Below are positions 16,309 to 25,911 of a DNA stretch of 64,000 nucleotides, in pieces. The notes under the pieces were generated by a model. The model searched no databases. It worked only from the letters and a program-made list of their open reading frames with translations, and had not been told where the DNA came from. The number at the start of each line of letters is the position of its first letter. Positions within the stretch are counted from its first letter, which is position 1. The position numbers and the translations under genes are program-made. The stretch is from Curtobacterium flaccumfaciens (lineage in GTDB: Bacteria > Actinomycetota > Actinomycetes > Actinomycetales > Microbacteriaceae): contig NZ_JABMCF010000032.1 of NCBI RefSeq assembly GCF_013359815.1, positions 165,063 to 229,062 on the forward strand, written 5' to 3'.

Positions 16309-17262
16309 ATGCCCCGCATCGGTACCAGTGACCTGCACGTGTTCCCCCTCGCCCTCGGCGGCAACGTCTTCGGGTGGACGGCGGACGAGTCGACCTCGCA
16401 CCAGGTCCTCGACGCCTACACCGCAGCCGGTGGCGACTTCATCGACACCGCGGACGTCTACTCGGCCTGGGCGCCGGGCAACTCGGGCGGCGAGTCCGAG
16501 CGGGTCATCGGTTCGTGGCTGCGCGCCTCGGGCAAGCGGGACGACGTCGTCATCGCCACGAAGGGCTCGCAGCACCCGGAGTTCCAGGGCCTCGCCGCGG
16601 ACACCGTCGCCGCAGCTGCCCGCGCGAGCCTCGAGCGCCTCGGCACCGACCGGATCGACCTGTACTACGCGCACTTCGACGACCAGTCGACCCCGCTCGA
16701 GGAGACCGTTCGCGCCTTCGACCAGCTCGTGCAGGACGGCCTGGTCCGCTACACCGCGATCTCGAACTACTCGAAGGACCGTGCCGCGGAGTGGATCCGC
16801 ATCGCGACGGAGAACGGCCTCGCCCAGCCCGTCGCCATCCAGCCGCACTACAACCTGGTCACCCGCCAGCCGTACGAGGCCGAGATCGCACCGCTCGCGC
16901 ACGAGCACGGACTCGGCGTCGTGCCGTACTTCTCGCTCGCCGCGGGGTTCCTGACCGGCAAGTACCGCTCGAAGGACGACTTCGCGGGCAAGGACCGCGA
17001 GGGCCAGGTGTCCGGCTACTTCACCGACGAGGGGCTCGCCGTCGTGGACGCCCTGTCCTCGATCGCCGATGCGCACGGCTCCGAGATCGCCACGGTCGCG
17101 CTCGCGTGGCTGCAGGCGCAGCCCGACGTCGTCGCGCCGATCGCGAGCGCCCGGAACACCGAGCAGCTGCCGGCGCTGCTGGCCTCGGCGGAGCTCGAGC
17201 TCACCGCCGACGAGCTGCAGACGCTGTCCGACGTGTCGGCGAAGGTGCCCGCGAGCGCCTGA
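16309..17262 (+). CDS. Aldo/keto reductase
   Basis: 317 residues. TIM-barrel oxidoreductase with the AKR tetrad: Asp and Tyr in DFIDTADVYSAW, Lys in VVIATKG, and His in DLYYAHFDDQST. The C-terminal NADPH site reads VVAPIASARNTEQL. AAAGGA lies about 8 nt before the ATG. It reduces carbonyls with NADPH in the cytoplasm; the substrate is unknown. It is transcribed alone and ends before a strong hairpin. Confidence 0.92.
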   Translation: MPRIGTSDLHVFPLALGGNVFGWTADESTSHQVLDAYTAAGGDFIDTADVYSAWAPGNSGGESERVIGSWLRASGKRDDVVIATKGSQHPEFQGLAADTVAAAARASLERLGTDRIDLYYAHFDDQSTPLEETVRAFDQLVQDGLVRYTAISNYSKDRAAEWIRIATENGLAQPVAIQPHYNLVTRQPYEAEIAPLAHEHGLGVVPYFSLAAGFLTGKYRSKDDFAGKDREGQVSGYFTDEGLAVVDALSSIADAHGSEIATVALAWLQAQPDVVAPIASARNTEQLPALLASAELELTADELQTLSDVSAKVPASA

Positions 17263-17306
17263 CGCCGGCGCTGTCCGCACCGCGGCACGCACCGCCGCCG
17301 ATGCAG

Positions 17307-17346
17307 AACGACATCCCCGACGTCGCACGACATCGGGGATGTCGTT
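17307..17346. terminator. Hairpin between convergent genes
   Basis: AACGACATCCCCGA and TCGGGGATGTCGTT form a perfect 14-bp stem with a 12-nt loop. The rest of the 235-bp gap (17347-17497) holds clustered GACGTCG motifs and CCCGACCCGC runs but no gene. Confidence 0.7.
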
Positions 17347-17497
17347 CGTTGCACACGCGGACAGTCCCGGGGCGCGAGGAACGACGGTGTCGTTGTCGTA
17401 CGACGTCGACATCGTCGTTCGACGTCGGACGTCGGACGTCGACCGCCCGACCCGCGCCGGCCGCCCGACCCGCGCCGCCCGCCCGCCCGACCCGCCC

Positions 17498-19774
17498 CTA
17501 CGCCCCCGGCGCCAACGACCCGGTCAGCGGCTGCCCCGACGACCGCGTCACGAAGCACGCGATGAACCGGTCACCCTGGTCCCACGTCGCCTGGTCCGGC
17601 GCGTAGGAACCCTGCACCTGCACGTCCCCCACGGCAGCGGCGGCCGAGGCGTTCAGCGCGGTGTCGGACTGGCACTGGTCGGCCGCCTGGGTCGCCAGGG
17701 CCTCGGCACCGGGGTAGGTGTCACCTTCGACGGCGAGGCGTGCGGTCAGCTGCCCGATGTGCGGCGTCGCGCAGTCCACCACCGTGAAGGTCTGCGACCA
17801 CGCGTTCGTGAACGGCGACAGGCACTCCCCGCCAGCCAGGTCGGTCCACGGGTGCTCGCCGGGCAGGGCCGGGGTCGTGGCGAACTGCAGCGTGGCGGCC
17901 GGTGCTGCGGCGCCACCCGGCTGCGAGGCCGACGCCGACGCCGCAGCGCTCGGGGTCGCCGGCGCCGACGAGGCAGCCACCGGCGACTTCGTCGGCACGG
18001 CCTGGTCGGCGATGTTGTTGCCGAGGATCCACTTCGACAGCAAGAACACCAGCACGATGAGCACGAGGATCAGCGCGATCGACCCGTAGATCAGCAGCTG
18101 CTTGCCGCGCTTGCCCTCGTTCCGCAGCCGCGCGAAGCCCTCGTTGATGAAGTTGTCGCGATCGCCGGGCTGCCGGTCCGGACCGCCGGCCGGCCGCCCA
18201 GCAGCAGCGGGCGCGGGGGCAGCGGCAGGAGCGGCAGCAGCCGCGGGCACGGCAGCCGCCGGCATCATCCGCGTCCCGGTGTCCTCCGGGTCGTAGCCGG
18301 TGCCACCGAGCTGCCCGACGGCCTCGGTGCCGAACAGGTCCTTGATGGCACTCGTGTCACTGGTCTCGCGGCCGTCCCACTCGGACTGGTCCAGGTCGTC
18401 CGGCGCCGCGGCGGGCAGGGACTCCGGCTGCGGACCGGTGTCGTTCCCACGCAGCCCGAGCACGGCGTCGAGGTCCTGCCCCACCGACGGCGGCAGGTGC
18501 GCCGGGTGCTCCTGGGCGCCGGCGGTCGGCTCGACGAGCGGCGGCGCGGTGGTCGGCGGCACGGTCGCGTCGGGCTCGGACCACCAGGGCGTCCCGGCCG
18601 CCGGCATCGCGGTGGTCGGGGCATCGGCCTGGAGGCCCTCGGTCGCGTCCGGCACGTCGCCTCCGGCGGGCGCACGGGGCACGTCCACGGCCTCGGTCGC
18701 CTCCGACGGAGCGGCGCCAGCGGCACCAGCGACAGCAGCAGCAGCACCTGCACCGGCCCCGACACCCGGGACCGCCGGGGGAACCACCGGCGGCGCGGGG
18801 ACCGCCGGCGGCACCGGGTAGGTCCGCGGTGCCTGCGGCAGCCCGGAGGCCGGGGTGTCGACCTCGCCTGCGACGACCTCGTCCTCGTCGTCCAACTCGT
18901 CGGCGAGCGACCAGGACCCGGCGGACAGCGCGGTGGTGTCGAACGAGTCGGTGGTCAGCGTCGCCGGGACCTCGCCGGGCTCGTCGTCGTCGCCGATCGC
19001 CCAGTCGAACGGCCGGTCGTGGGCACCGGTCTGCGTGGGGACCGGCCCGGTGCTGGTGATGCGCAACAGGTCGGTGAAGGTCGGCGGTTCCTCGGTCGGG
19101 GGCAGCACGTTCTCGACACCGAGGGGCTGCGGCGCAGCGGGAGCAACCGGCGCCACGGACTCCGGGTGGTTCCCGGTCGCGCGGCCGAGCCAGTCGACGT
19201 CGGCGCGGCCCTCGCCGAACGGGTCGACGCGGCGACGCTCGTCCTCGATCGCCTTCGACGCGGCAGCTCGTTCGTCGCGGTGGGTCTGTGCCGTCGGCAG
19301 CACGATCGACGACGGGTGCGGCGCGGTGGAGTCCGGCGCGACGTCGGCGGCGGCCGGGATCCGGTCGTGCAGAGTGGAGCGCTCGTGCTCGACGACGGCG
19401 TCGGGGTTCTCGGAGGGCGCGAGCAGCTCGGGTGGCATCGAGATGGCCTGGGTCGCGCCGTCGTCGAGCGCCGGAGCAGCAGGTGCAGGCGCGGCAGGCC
19501 CAGGAGCAGCAGCCTCCGCCTCCCCCTCGGCCACGAACGGCTCCGGCAGCGGCGCGCCCGTCTCACGGGCGGTGCGCTCGGCCTCGCGGCGTTCCCGCCG
19601 CGACGGCCAGTCCTCCTCGCCGCGCGGAGCCCCGAAGATGTCCGCAGCGCTGCGGAGACCGTGGAACGGAGCGTCCGATCCGGACGCACGCCGAGCCTCC
19701 AGGCCGTCGTCCCCGTCTGCCGGGCCGGCGGTGCCGTCGGGTTCGCGTGCGTCGTCCGGACGCTCCTCGGTCAC
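17498..19774 (-). CDS. Septum-formation-like membrane protein with long acidic Ala/Pro-rich N-terminus
   Basis: 758 residues. The first about 570 are hydrophilic, acidic and low complexity (many A, P, E, D). One membrane helix follows (GKRGKQLLIYGSIALILVLIV). The outside domain of about 130 residues (WTDLAGGECLSPF, VDCATPHIGQLTARL, DRFIACFVTRSSG) resembles the septum-formation domain family by its paired cysteines and C-x-x-PH motif. The GTG start overlaps the pyrE stop by 4 nt, so it is co-translated with pyrE. The role in division is only by family name; a cell-envelope function is inferred. Confidence 0.7.
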   Translation of the reverse strand: MTEERPDDAREPDGTAGPADGDDGLEARRASGSDAPFHGLRSAADIFGAPRGEEDWPSRRERREAERTARETGAPLPEPFVAEGEAEAAAPGPAAPAPAAPALDDGATQAISMPPELLAPSENPDAVVEHERSTLHDRIPAAADVAPDSTAPHPSSIVLPTAQTHRDERAAASKAIEDERRRVDPFGEGRADVDWLGRATGNHPESVAPVAPAAPQPLGVENVLPPTEEPPTFTDLLRITSTGPVPTQTGAHDRPFDWAIGDDDEPGEVPATLTTDSFDTTALSAGSWSLADELDDEDEVVAGEVDTPASGLPQAPRTYPVPPAVPAPPVVPPAVPGVGAGAGAAAAVAGAAGAAPSEATEAVDVPRAPAGGDVPDATEGLQADAPTTAMPAAGTPWWSEPDATVPPTTAPPLVEPTAGAQEHPAHLPPSVGQDLDAVLGLRGNDTGPQPESLPAAAPDDLDQSEWDGRETSDTSAIKDLFGTEAVGQLGGTGYDPEDTGTRMMPAAAVPAAAAAPAAAPAPAAAGRPAGGPDRQPGDRDNFINEGFARLRNEGKRGKQLLIYGSIALILVLIVLVFLLSKWILGNNIADQAVPTKSPVAASSAPATPSAAASASASQPGGAAAPAATLQFATTPALPGEHPWTDLAGGECLSPFTNAWSQTFTVVDCATPHIGQLTARLAVEGDTYPGAEALATQAADQCQSDTALNASAAAAVGDVQVQGSYAPDQATWDQGDRFIACFVTRSSGQPLTGSLAPGA

Positions 19775-20322
19775 GCGGTCAGCCCCAGATCAGCCAACCC
19801 GATGGCCGCGAAGTACGGGTAGCCAGCCGCCTCGATCGTCTCCTTGGCACCGGTGTCCCGGTCGACGACGACCGCGACGGCGGCGATGATCGCGCCCTCG
19901 CGCTCGAGCGCCTCGGCCGCCTTGAGCGGCGAGCCGCCGGTGGTGGAGGTGTCCTCGAGCACGACGACGCGCTTGCCCTTGAGGTCCGGTCCCTCGACCT
20001 GCTTGCCGCGGCCGTGGTCCTTCGGCTCCTTGCGGACGACGAAGGCGTCGTAGGTCAGGCCCTGGGCTGCGGCCTGGTGCAGGACGGCGCTGGCGATCGG
20101 GTCGGCGCCCATGGTCAGGCCACCGACGGCGGAGACGTCCGGCACCTGCTGCACGAGCTCGGTCATGACCTGGCCGATCAGCGGCGCGACGCGGTGGTCC
20201 AGGCTGACCTTCCGCAGGTCGATGTAGTACGTCGCCTTCTTCCCGCTGGTCAGGGTGAAGTCGCCGTGGAACACCGCTTCGGAGGAGATGTACTGGATCA
20301 ACTGTTCGCGCGCGTCGGTCAC
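19771..20322 (-). CDS. pyrE: Orotate phosphoribosyltransferase
   Basis: 183 residues. Transfers phosphoribose from PRPP to orotate, giving OMP in pyrimidine synthesis. The PRPP-binding loop VVVLEDTSTTGGSPLKAAEA and the flexible loop region RKEPKDHGRGKQVEGP are intact. The GTG at 20320-20322 has no Shine-Dalgarno sequence; a TACCCT box (minus strand, 20331-20336) ends 8 nt upstream, again suggesting a leaderless message. It is divergent from the membrane protein at 20419. Confidence 0.95.
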   Translation of the reverse strand: MTDAREQLIQYISSEAVFHGDFTLTSGKKATYYIDLRKVSLDHRVAPLIGQVMTELVQQVPDVSAVGGLTMGADPIASAVLHQAAAQGLTYDAFVVRKEPKDHGRGKQVEGPDLKGKRVVVLEDTSTTGGSPLKAAEALEREGAIIAAVAVVVDRDTGAKETIEAAGYPYFAAIGLADLGLTA

Positions 20323-20418
20323 AGCGCACAAGGGTAGTCGGTCGGGCCCGCAACGCGCTCCCCCAGCCTGTGGGTCTGTGCGTACCGGCACCGAGGCGGC
20401 CTCGGTACGCTCCGGGGC

Positions 20419-22086
20419 ATGTCCCGAGCACCGCGTCGCCCCGCCGTGGAGCCGGCTCCGTCCGGCGGCCGCCGGACCGGTGGGGTGGCCGTCACGATCG
20501 GACGGGAGGCCCTGGGCGGCCTGGTCGCGCTGGCCCTGGCCGTCATCGCCCTGCGCCACGTCGTCGCGACGGAACGGGTGGCGTTGCTCTGGTACGACGG
20601 CGACTCGGTGCTGCTGCCGCTCGTCGAGCGCTCGCTGCAGGCCGGCCAGCCGTTCGAGTGGGCGATGTCGCCCGCGCTGTTCTTCTTCCCCGAGCTGCCC
20701 GTGTACCTGTTCTGCTCGCTGGTGACCGGGACCCCGCAGCAGGCCCTGGCGCTGAACGGGGTGCTCGTGCTGCTCGCCGTCTACGCGCTGGTGCGGGCCG
20801 CCGCGAACGAGCTGATGCCGTCCGCCGGGCGCCCTGCGCGGATCGCGGTGTCGGCGGGGGCACTCGGCCTGGTCACGCTGCTGGTGCTGACCGAGTCGTC
20901 GGCGACCGCGACCTCGCTGGAGCTGGCGTCCCTGCTGCTCACGACGACCTACTACTACGGCGCCGTGCTGGCGGTTCTCGGCACCGCGGTGCTCGTGCTG
21001 CGGGCGGTGCGCCTCGGTCGGGCGTCGGTGCCGCTGCTCGTGGTGCTCGGCCTCGTCGCCGTGTGCACGACCGCGTCGAACCCGCTGTACGTGCCCTGGT
21101 CCGCCGCTCCCGTCGTCGTCACCCTCGGGCTCCTGGTGCTGGCGCGGCGGGTGCCGTGGCGCCCCGCTGCGTTGCTCGCCGGTGCCGTGACGGTCGGATC
21201 GGTCGTCGGGTACCTGGTGCGGATCCCACTCCGGCCGTTCGTCTCCCTCGACCCGGCGACGTACGTGCAGCCGTCGCGGGCCGGCGAGACCCTGCGGTTC
21301 TTCGCGGCACTGACCGACGACCGGGCGGGCACGGCACCGGGCGACCTCGGGCTCCTGCTGCTGTTCGCCGGGGTGCTCGTCACCGTCGGCGGCACGGTCT
21401 GGGCCTGGCGGGTCCGCACCGCACGCACCGTGCTGGTCGCGACGCTGCTGCCGCTGGTGACCGTCGTCGCCGTGTCCGTCGGGGTCGTCGCTGCCGGGTC
21501 CGAGACCCCGCGCTACCTGCAGCCGATCGTGACGGCACCGCTGCTCGCCCTCGTCGCCGTGGCCGAGCTCACCCGCACCGCGGTCCGTCGCACCCGCGTG
21601 CACCGCCCGCACCGCGGGGTCCGGGCGGGGGTGGCGGTCGCGATGGCCGCCGTCCTCGCGACCGGGATCGCCGTGGCCCCCGGCACCGCCCACGCCGTGT
21701 CGACCGCGCGGTACCCGGCGGCCGCGTGCCTGGACCGCTGGGCCGACGGGCGCCAGGTCACCGGCGTCGGACAGTTCTGGACGGTCCGGCCCCTCGCCAC
21801 CTACGCGTCGACGAACGTCGGGCTGCTGCAGGTCCGCGACACCTTCGAGACGTACCCCTGGCTCGTCGACCTCGGCGCCTACCGCGACGCCGACCCGAGC
21901 TTCGTGGTGGTCGGCTCGCACGACCTCTGGACCACCGCGGTCGAGGACTCCCTCGGCCCCCCGGCGACGATCACCCACTGCACCGGGTTCGACGTCTACG
22001 ACTACGCCGGCACCGCCGGGCAGGCGATCCTGCGGCGCGACGTCGTCGGGAGCGCCGACATCATCCGGCGCGACCGCGGCTTCTGA
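20419..22086 (+). CDS. Polytopic membrane protein, possible GT-C-type fold
   Basis: 555 residues with about ten hydrophobic helices from residue 30 to 420, then an extracytoplasmic tail of about 130 residues (HAVSTARYPAAACLDRWADG, FVVVGSHDLWTTAVED). An acidic loop after the first helix (LLWYDGDSVLLPLVERSLQA) resembles the first periplasmic loop of GT-C glycosyltransferases, but I cannot assign a family. TACGCT (20406-20411) ends 7 nt before the ATG with no ribosome site. The C-terminal tail could bind or modify a cell-surface glycan; that is speculation. Confidence 0.65.
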   Translation: MSRAPRRPAVEPAPSGGRRTGGVAVTIGREALGGLVALALAVIALRHVVATERVALLWYDGDSVLLPLVERSLQAGQPFEWAMSPALFFFPELPVYLFCSLVTGTPQQALALNGVLVLLAVYALVRAAANELMPSAGRPARIAVSAGALGLVTLLVLTESSATATSLELASLLLTTTYYYGAVLAVLGTAVLVLRAVRLGRASVPLLVVLGLVAVCTTASNPLYVPWSAAPVVVTLGLLVLARRVPWRPAALLAGAVTVGSVVGYLVRIPLRPFVSLDPATYVQPSRAGETLRFFAALTDDRAGTAPGDLGLLLLFAGVLVTVGGTVWAWRVRTARTVLVATLLPLVTVVAVSVGVVAAGSETPRYLQPIVTAPLLALVAVAELTRTAVRRTRVHRPHRGVRAGVAVAMAAVLATGIAVAPGTAHAVSTARYPAAACLDRWADGRQVTGVGQFWTVRPLATYASTNVGLLQVRDTFETYPWLVDLGAYRDADPSFVVVGSHDLWTTAVEDSLGPPATITHCTGFDVYDYAGTAGQAILRRDVVGSADIIRRDRGF

Positions 22087-22160
22087 TCCACTGCTGAAGT
22101 TGTCCACAGCGGCGCGTTGCCGTCCGATGCTCGCTGTACGGATGTATAGGCTCGTGCTCG

Positions 22161-23513
22161 ATGTCTCGTCCCACCAGCCCCCGCGCCCACCGTGTCCCCG
22201 TGCGCCTGCGCCTCGCCGTCACCGGCCTGGCACTCGCGGGCCTCGTCGGCACGGTCATCGCCGACGCTCCGGCCGCCCAGGCGGTGACCTACCCCACGTG
22301 GGACGAAGTGAAGTCCGCCCGCGGCAAGGAATCCGCCAAGCAGGGGCAGATCACCGAGATCCGGGGCATCATCAGCGAGCTCGACGCCAAGGTCGAGGCT
22401 GCCGAGACGAAGGCGCAGAAGCTCGGCGACGTGTTCTACAAGGCACAGCGCAAGGCCCAGACCGCGGCGGAGAAGGAACAGCAGCTCCGCGCCGACGCCA
22501 AGGACCACGCGAAGGTCGCCGACCAGAGCGCCGCGCAGGCCGGGCAGTTCGCCGCGCAGATGTCCCGCTCCGGTGGCGCCGACGTCACCACCTCGGTGAT
22601 CACCCAGGGCGAAGACGCCAGTGATCTGCTGTACAACCTCGGTGCGCTGAGCAAGCTCTCCGAGCAGGCCGAGCGTGTGCAGGCCGCCGCGAGCGCCGAC
22701 GCCGCCGTCGCCAGCTCGCTCGAGGCGCAGGCCGACCGCGCCGCCGAAGCGCTGGGCGACCTCGCTGCCGAAGCCGAAGACCGCATGCAGGAAGCCCAGG
22801 CGGCGTCCGACGCCGTGCAGGCCGCCTACGACGAGCAGCAGTCGAACAAGGCCCGACTCGACGCCCAGCTCGCGACCCTGACCTCCGGCCGCGTCCGGAC
22901 CGAAGCCGAGTTCGCCAAGGGTGAGCGCGTCCGCAAGGCGGCGGAGGAGAAGGCGGCACGCGAAGCCGCAGAGCGCGCCGCCGCCGCGCAGCGAGCAGCT
23001 GCCGCACAGGCCGCCGCGAACTCCGGCGGGGGCGCGCCGTCAGGCGGCGGCTCGACCGGCAGCAGCGGCTCGGGCGGCGGCGGTTCCGTCGGCGCGGGCT
23101 CCGGGACCGGCTGGGTCCGCCCGGCCAGCGGCTACGTCATCAGCCCCTACGGGTACCGCGTGCACCCGATCACCGGCGTCGTCACCATGCACGAGGGCAC
23201 CGACCTGGCGAGCGGCTGCTACACGCCCATCGTCGCGGCCTCGGCCGGCACCGTCGACTACGTCGGCTGGTACGGCGGCTACGGCAACTACGTCCGCATC
23301 AACCACGGCGGCGGCGTGCAGACCGCGTACGGCCACATCGTCGACGGCGGCTTCCGGGTCGCCACCGGGCAGCAGGTCTCCGCGGGGCAGCTCATCGCGC
23401 TCGTCGGCTCCACCGGGGCGTCGACCGGCTGCCACAGCCACGTCGAGGTGCACATCAACGGGGCCACCACCGACCCGGTGCCCTTCATGGGCGCTCGCGG
23501 GGTCGCCTTCTAG
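22161..23513 (+). CDS. M23 family peptidoglycan endopeptidase with coiled-coil domain
   Basis: 450 residues. Signal peptide (LAVTGLALAGLVGTVIADAP), a long coiled coil at about 45-290 rich in A/E/K/Q, a Gly/Ser linker, then a LytM domain with metal ligands in MHEGTDLASGC and GCHSHVEVH. This is the EnvC/NlpD-like or PcsB-like layout of a secreted, regulated murein hydrolase. TAGGCT (22147-22152) lies 8 nt before the ATG. The stop TAG overlaps the stop of the convergent phosphotransferase gene within one CTAG. Confidence 0.93.
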   Translation: MSRPTSPRAHRVPVRLRLAVTGLALAGLVGTVIADAPAAQAVTYPTWDEVKSARGKESAKQGQITEIRGIISELDAKVEAAETKAQKLGDVFYKAQRKAQTAAEKEQQLRADAKDHAKVADQSAAQAGQFAAQMSRSGGADVTTSVITQGEDASDLLYNLGALSKLSEQAERVQAAASADAAVASSLEAQADRAAEALGDLAAEAEDRMQEAQAASDAVQAAYDEQQSNKARLDAQLATLTSGRVRTEAEFAKGERVRKAAEEKAAREAAERAAAAQRAAAAQAAANSGGGAPSGGGSTGSSGSGGGGSVGAGSGTGWVRPASGYVISPYGYRVHPITGVVTMHEGTDLASGCYTPIVAASAGTVDYVGWYGGYGNYVRINHGGGVQTAYGHIVDGGFRVATGQQVSAGQLIALVGSTGASTGCHSHVEVHINGATTDPVPFMGARGVAF

Positions 23514-24319
23514 CCGATCGACCCCGGTTCCGGCTCGTCGATCCCGTCGTCGCCGGCGTTCCACAGCGCCCGGTACCACGCGGTGCGCTCCGGGTCGTCC
23601 GGCAGCCCGTAGGCCCGGTGGAACAACGGCTCCCACCCGGGTCCGTAGTTCCACCCGATCGCCATCGTCGCCACCGCGATGTCGGCCCAGCGGTCCGCGG
23701 CGCCCATCGCGTCCAGGTCGACGTGCCCGCTCCACCGCCGGTCCGCACCGATGAGCGTGTTGGGCGTGCACGGGTCACCGTGGCAGACGACGATCCGGTC
23801 CGTCGGCGGCTCCGGACCGAGACCGCCCGGGCCGCGGACGGCGTCGGCGTCGGCGCTCGCCTCGCGCGCGCGACGGAGCCGGTCCGCGGTCGCCCACGTG
23901 AACGGGCAGTCGTCGACGGGCAGGGTGTCGTGCAGCGCGCGCAGGCCCTCGCCCACGGCGACCACCGCGGTCCGGGGTTCGTCGTGCCAGCGCGGGTCGA
24001 CGGCACTCCACCCGGGCACGGCACGGGTGTGCAGCCAGACGCCGGCCTCGTCGGCGCCGTGGTCGAGCACCTCGGGGACCCGGGCGTACCGGGACGCCCA
24101 CGTCAGCCGCTCGGCCTCGCCGCTGATCCACGAACCGTAGGCGCGCGGCAGCACCTTCACGAACTCCTCGGCGTGCGCATCAGATCCGATGCGGAACGTC
24201 GTCCCGCCGATCTGGTTGTGCCAGACGAGCGCGACCTCACGCCCTCGGGCGACGTCGGTGACCACGCGCGGCACCGGGACGGTCTCACCCGGCCGGGGCA
24301 GTCCACCGATCGAGCGCAC
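23510..24319 (-). CDS. APH-type phosphotransferase
   Basis: 269 residues. Protein-kinase-like fold of the aminoglycoside phosphotransferase family: catalytic loop VVCHGDPCTPNTLIG (H-G-D-x-x-x-x-N) and metal-binding VDLDAMG. No drug-specific motif is apparent, and many such genes phosphorylate metabolites. The start is taken at GTG 24317-24319, 10 bp after the AmaP-like gene stop, so it is likely the last gene of the Asp23 cluster transcript. Substrate unknown; a resistance role should not be assumed. Confidence 0.82.
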   Translation of the reverse strand: MRSIGGLPRPGETVPVPRVVTDVARGREVALVWHNQIGGTTFRIGSDAHAEEFVKVLPRAYGSWISGEAERLTWASRYARVPEVLDHGADEAGVWLHTRAVPGWSAVDPRWHDEPRTAVVAVGEGLRALHDTLPVDDCPFTWATADRLRRAREASADADAVRGPGGLGPEPPTDRIVVCHGDPCTPNTLIGADRRWSGHVDLDAMGAADRWADIAVATMAIGWNYGPGWEPLFHRAYGLPDDPERTAWYRALWNAGDDGIDEPEPGSIG

Positions 24320-24329
24320 CAGGGGACGC

Positions 24330-24932
24330 TCAGTGCACGCGGTCCGGGCGGGACGACCCCGACCCACCACAGGCGATCTCGAGGAGCACGGGCAGGCGCT
24401 CACCGAGCAGGGCGTCCAGGTCGGCGACGACGGCCTCGACGCGTTCGGTGATCTCGCGCGGCGCGGCACCCCGGCGCGGACGGACCCGCACCCGGATCGC
24501 CCGACCACCACGGACCCGGTAGACGTCGACGGCGAGCGAGCCGACCTGGGGCATGTCGCCGATGGCCGAGGAGAGCGCGTGCTGCACGGCCGTGGACTCG
24601 ATGCGCACCGAGCCGGCGACGCCGTCGGCCGAACCGTCGCTGTCCACGACGGTGCTCTCGCGGCCACCGCCGAGCGTCGTCAGCACGACGAGTGCGAGCA
24701 CACCGAGCACGACGCCACCGCCGAGGACGCAGGTCCACGCGAACACCGAGTCGTCACGCGACGCCCCGGTGCCGAGTCCGGCGAGGGCATCGCCGACCGT
24801 GCGCCACCACGATGCGACGAGGGGCAGCCCCTGGGCGGTCTGCACCAGGATCGCGGCGACCCCGGCGACGAGCAGGACGAGCCCGAGCACGACGAGCGCC
24901 GCGCGGCCAAGCGCGCGGTTCGTGGCGTTCAT
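24330..24932 (-). CDS. AmaP-like alkaline shock membrane anchor protein
   Basis: 200 residues. Two membrane helices (AALVVLGLVLLVAGVAAILV near 11-30 and a second near 65-85), then a soluble domain of about 90 residues (SVRIESTAVQHALSSAIGDM, RGGRAIRVRVRPRRGAAPRE) that resembles the Asp23-like fold of AmaP. In firmicutes AmaP tethers Asp23 to the membrane; the same role is inferred here from the adjacent Asp23 genes. ATGA overlap with the upstream gene. Confidence 0.72.
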   Translation of the reverse strand: MNATNRALGRAALVVLGLVLLVAGVAAILVQTAQGLPLVASWWRTVGDALAGLGTGASRDDSVFAWTCVLGGGVVLGVLALVVLTTLGGGRESTVVDSDGSADGVAGSVRIESTAVQHALSSAIGDMPQVGSLAVDVYRVRGGRAIRVRVRPRRGAAPREITERVEAVVADLDALLGERLPVLLEIACGGSGSSRPDRVH

Positions 24933-25543
24933 CCGTCCACCCGCCCGGTCGGCTGCACCCGGACCCGCGCGGCCAGCGTCGGCTGCGCGTCGATCGCGGC
25001 GAACTCCCGCTCGACGGCCTCGGTCGCGGCGACCGCGGGGACGTCCACCCCGGCTGCGGGACGGAGCACGACGTCGACCGTGCGGCGGCCGACGGTGCCC
25101 ACGGCGGCGTCGGCGCCCAGACGGGTCGCGGATCGGGCGGCGCGGGCCGCAGCAGAGGCCAGGACCTCGTCGTCGACGACCACTGCGAGCCGGTCGGACG
25201 ACATCACGTGCCGCGGACGGCGCTGGGGCAGGATCCCCTGCAGCAGGAGGACGAGGCCGATCAGGGCCACGACGGCGCCGATGCCGATCACGATGGTGGT
25301 GTCGAGGCCGTTCGGAGCGGCGAGCGCGGCGTCGACCACGGCACGGGGGTCGACGCCCAGGACGTTTTGGTCGAGCAGGACGAGCGCACCGGCGAAGACC
25401 GCGGCGGCGGCGAGCACCAGGGCGACGAGCATCGCGACGACGACGGCACCGGAGCGGGAGACGTGGGTCTCACGGCGCAGCAGGCGGCGGTGGGTGGCAG
25501 CGTGGTCCCCGGTGGGCGCGCCGACGAGGGGTGGGGCGGTCAC
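24929..25543 (-). CDS. DUF6286-type membrane protein of the Asp23 cluster
   Basis: 204 residues. Two membrane helices at about 35-60 and 75-100 (GAVVVAMLVALVLAAAAVFA; IVIGIGAVVALIGLVLLLQG) and a soluble C-terminal domain (SDRLAVVVDDEVLASAAARA to RVQPTG) that looks like a diverged Asp23/AmaP domain. The GTG start overlaps the Asp23 gene stop and the end overlaps the AmaP-like gene. No enzymatic motif; a structural membrane partner is inferred. Confidence 0.7.
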   Translation of the reverse strand: MTAPPLVGAPTGDHAATHRRLLRRETHVSRSGAVVVAMLVALVLAAAAVFAGALVLLDQNVLGVDPRAVVDAALAAPNGLDTTIVIGIGAVVALIGLVLLLQGILPQRRPRHVMSSDRLAVVVDDEVLASAAARAARSATRLGADAAVGTVGRRTVDVVLRPAAGVDVPAVAATEAVEREFAAIDAQPTLAARVRVQPTGRVDG

Positions 25544-25911
25544 CGGACCCTCCGCGGGGTGTCCACGACTGACGACGCGAAGGTCACCGTCACGCGGGCG
25601 ACCTGTCGGCCGGTGATGGTCCGGAAGCGCTCGGCGATCGTGCCGCGAGCCCGGTGCGCCGTGGCGACGACGGGTTCGTCGGGGAGTGCGTGCGAGCCCA
25701 GCACCGGCAGGGCGAGCGGGGCGGTGATCTCGACCGCCAGCGCGCCGCGGCCGTCGTCCGCGACCCGGGCACGGACCTCCCGGAAGGCAACGCGCAGCGC
25801 TTCGGCGGCGACCGCCTGGGCGGTGTGCACCAGCGCGGACGTACCGATGCGGTCGGAGCCGCGGAGCCGGACGCCGCTGTCGCCGGCCGTGGCGACGGCG
25901 GCGTCGCTCAC
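25540..25911 (-). CDS. Asp23/Gls24 family envelope stress protein (second copy)
   Basis: 123 residues. A short single-domain Asp23-like protein: SALVHTAQAVAAEALRVAFR helix, then beta strands GALAVEITAPLALPVLG and ARVTVTFASSVVDTPRRVR. It lacks the long N-terminal linker of the first copy. GTG start overlaps the DUF2273 gene stop and its own stop overlaps the next start. Confidence 0.72.
   Translation of the reverse strand: MSDAAVATAGDSGVRLRGSDRIGTSALVHTAQAVAAEALRVAFREVRARVADDGRGALAVEITAPLALPVLGSHALPDEPVVATAHRARGTIAERFRTITGRQVARVTVTFASSVVDTPRRVR

Noticed and set aside
23510..24319. Aminoglycoside resistance gene
   Set aside because: Only general APH-fold motifs are visible and the gene sits in a housekeeping envelope cluster; no resistance-enzyme signature was recognised.
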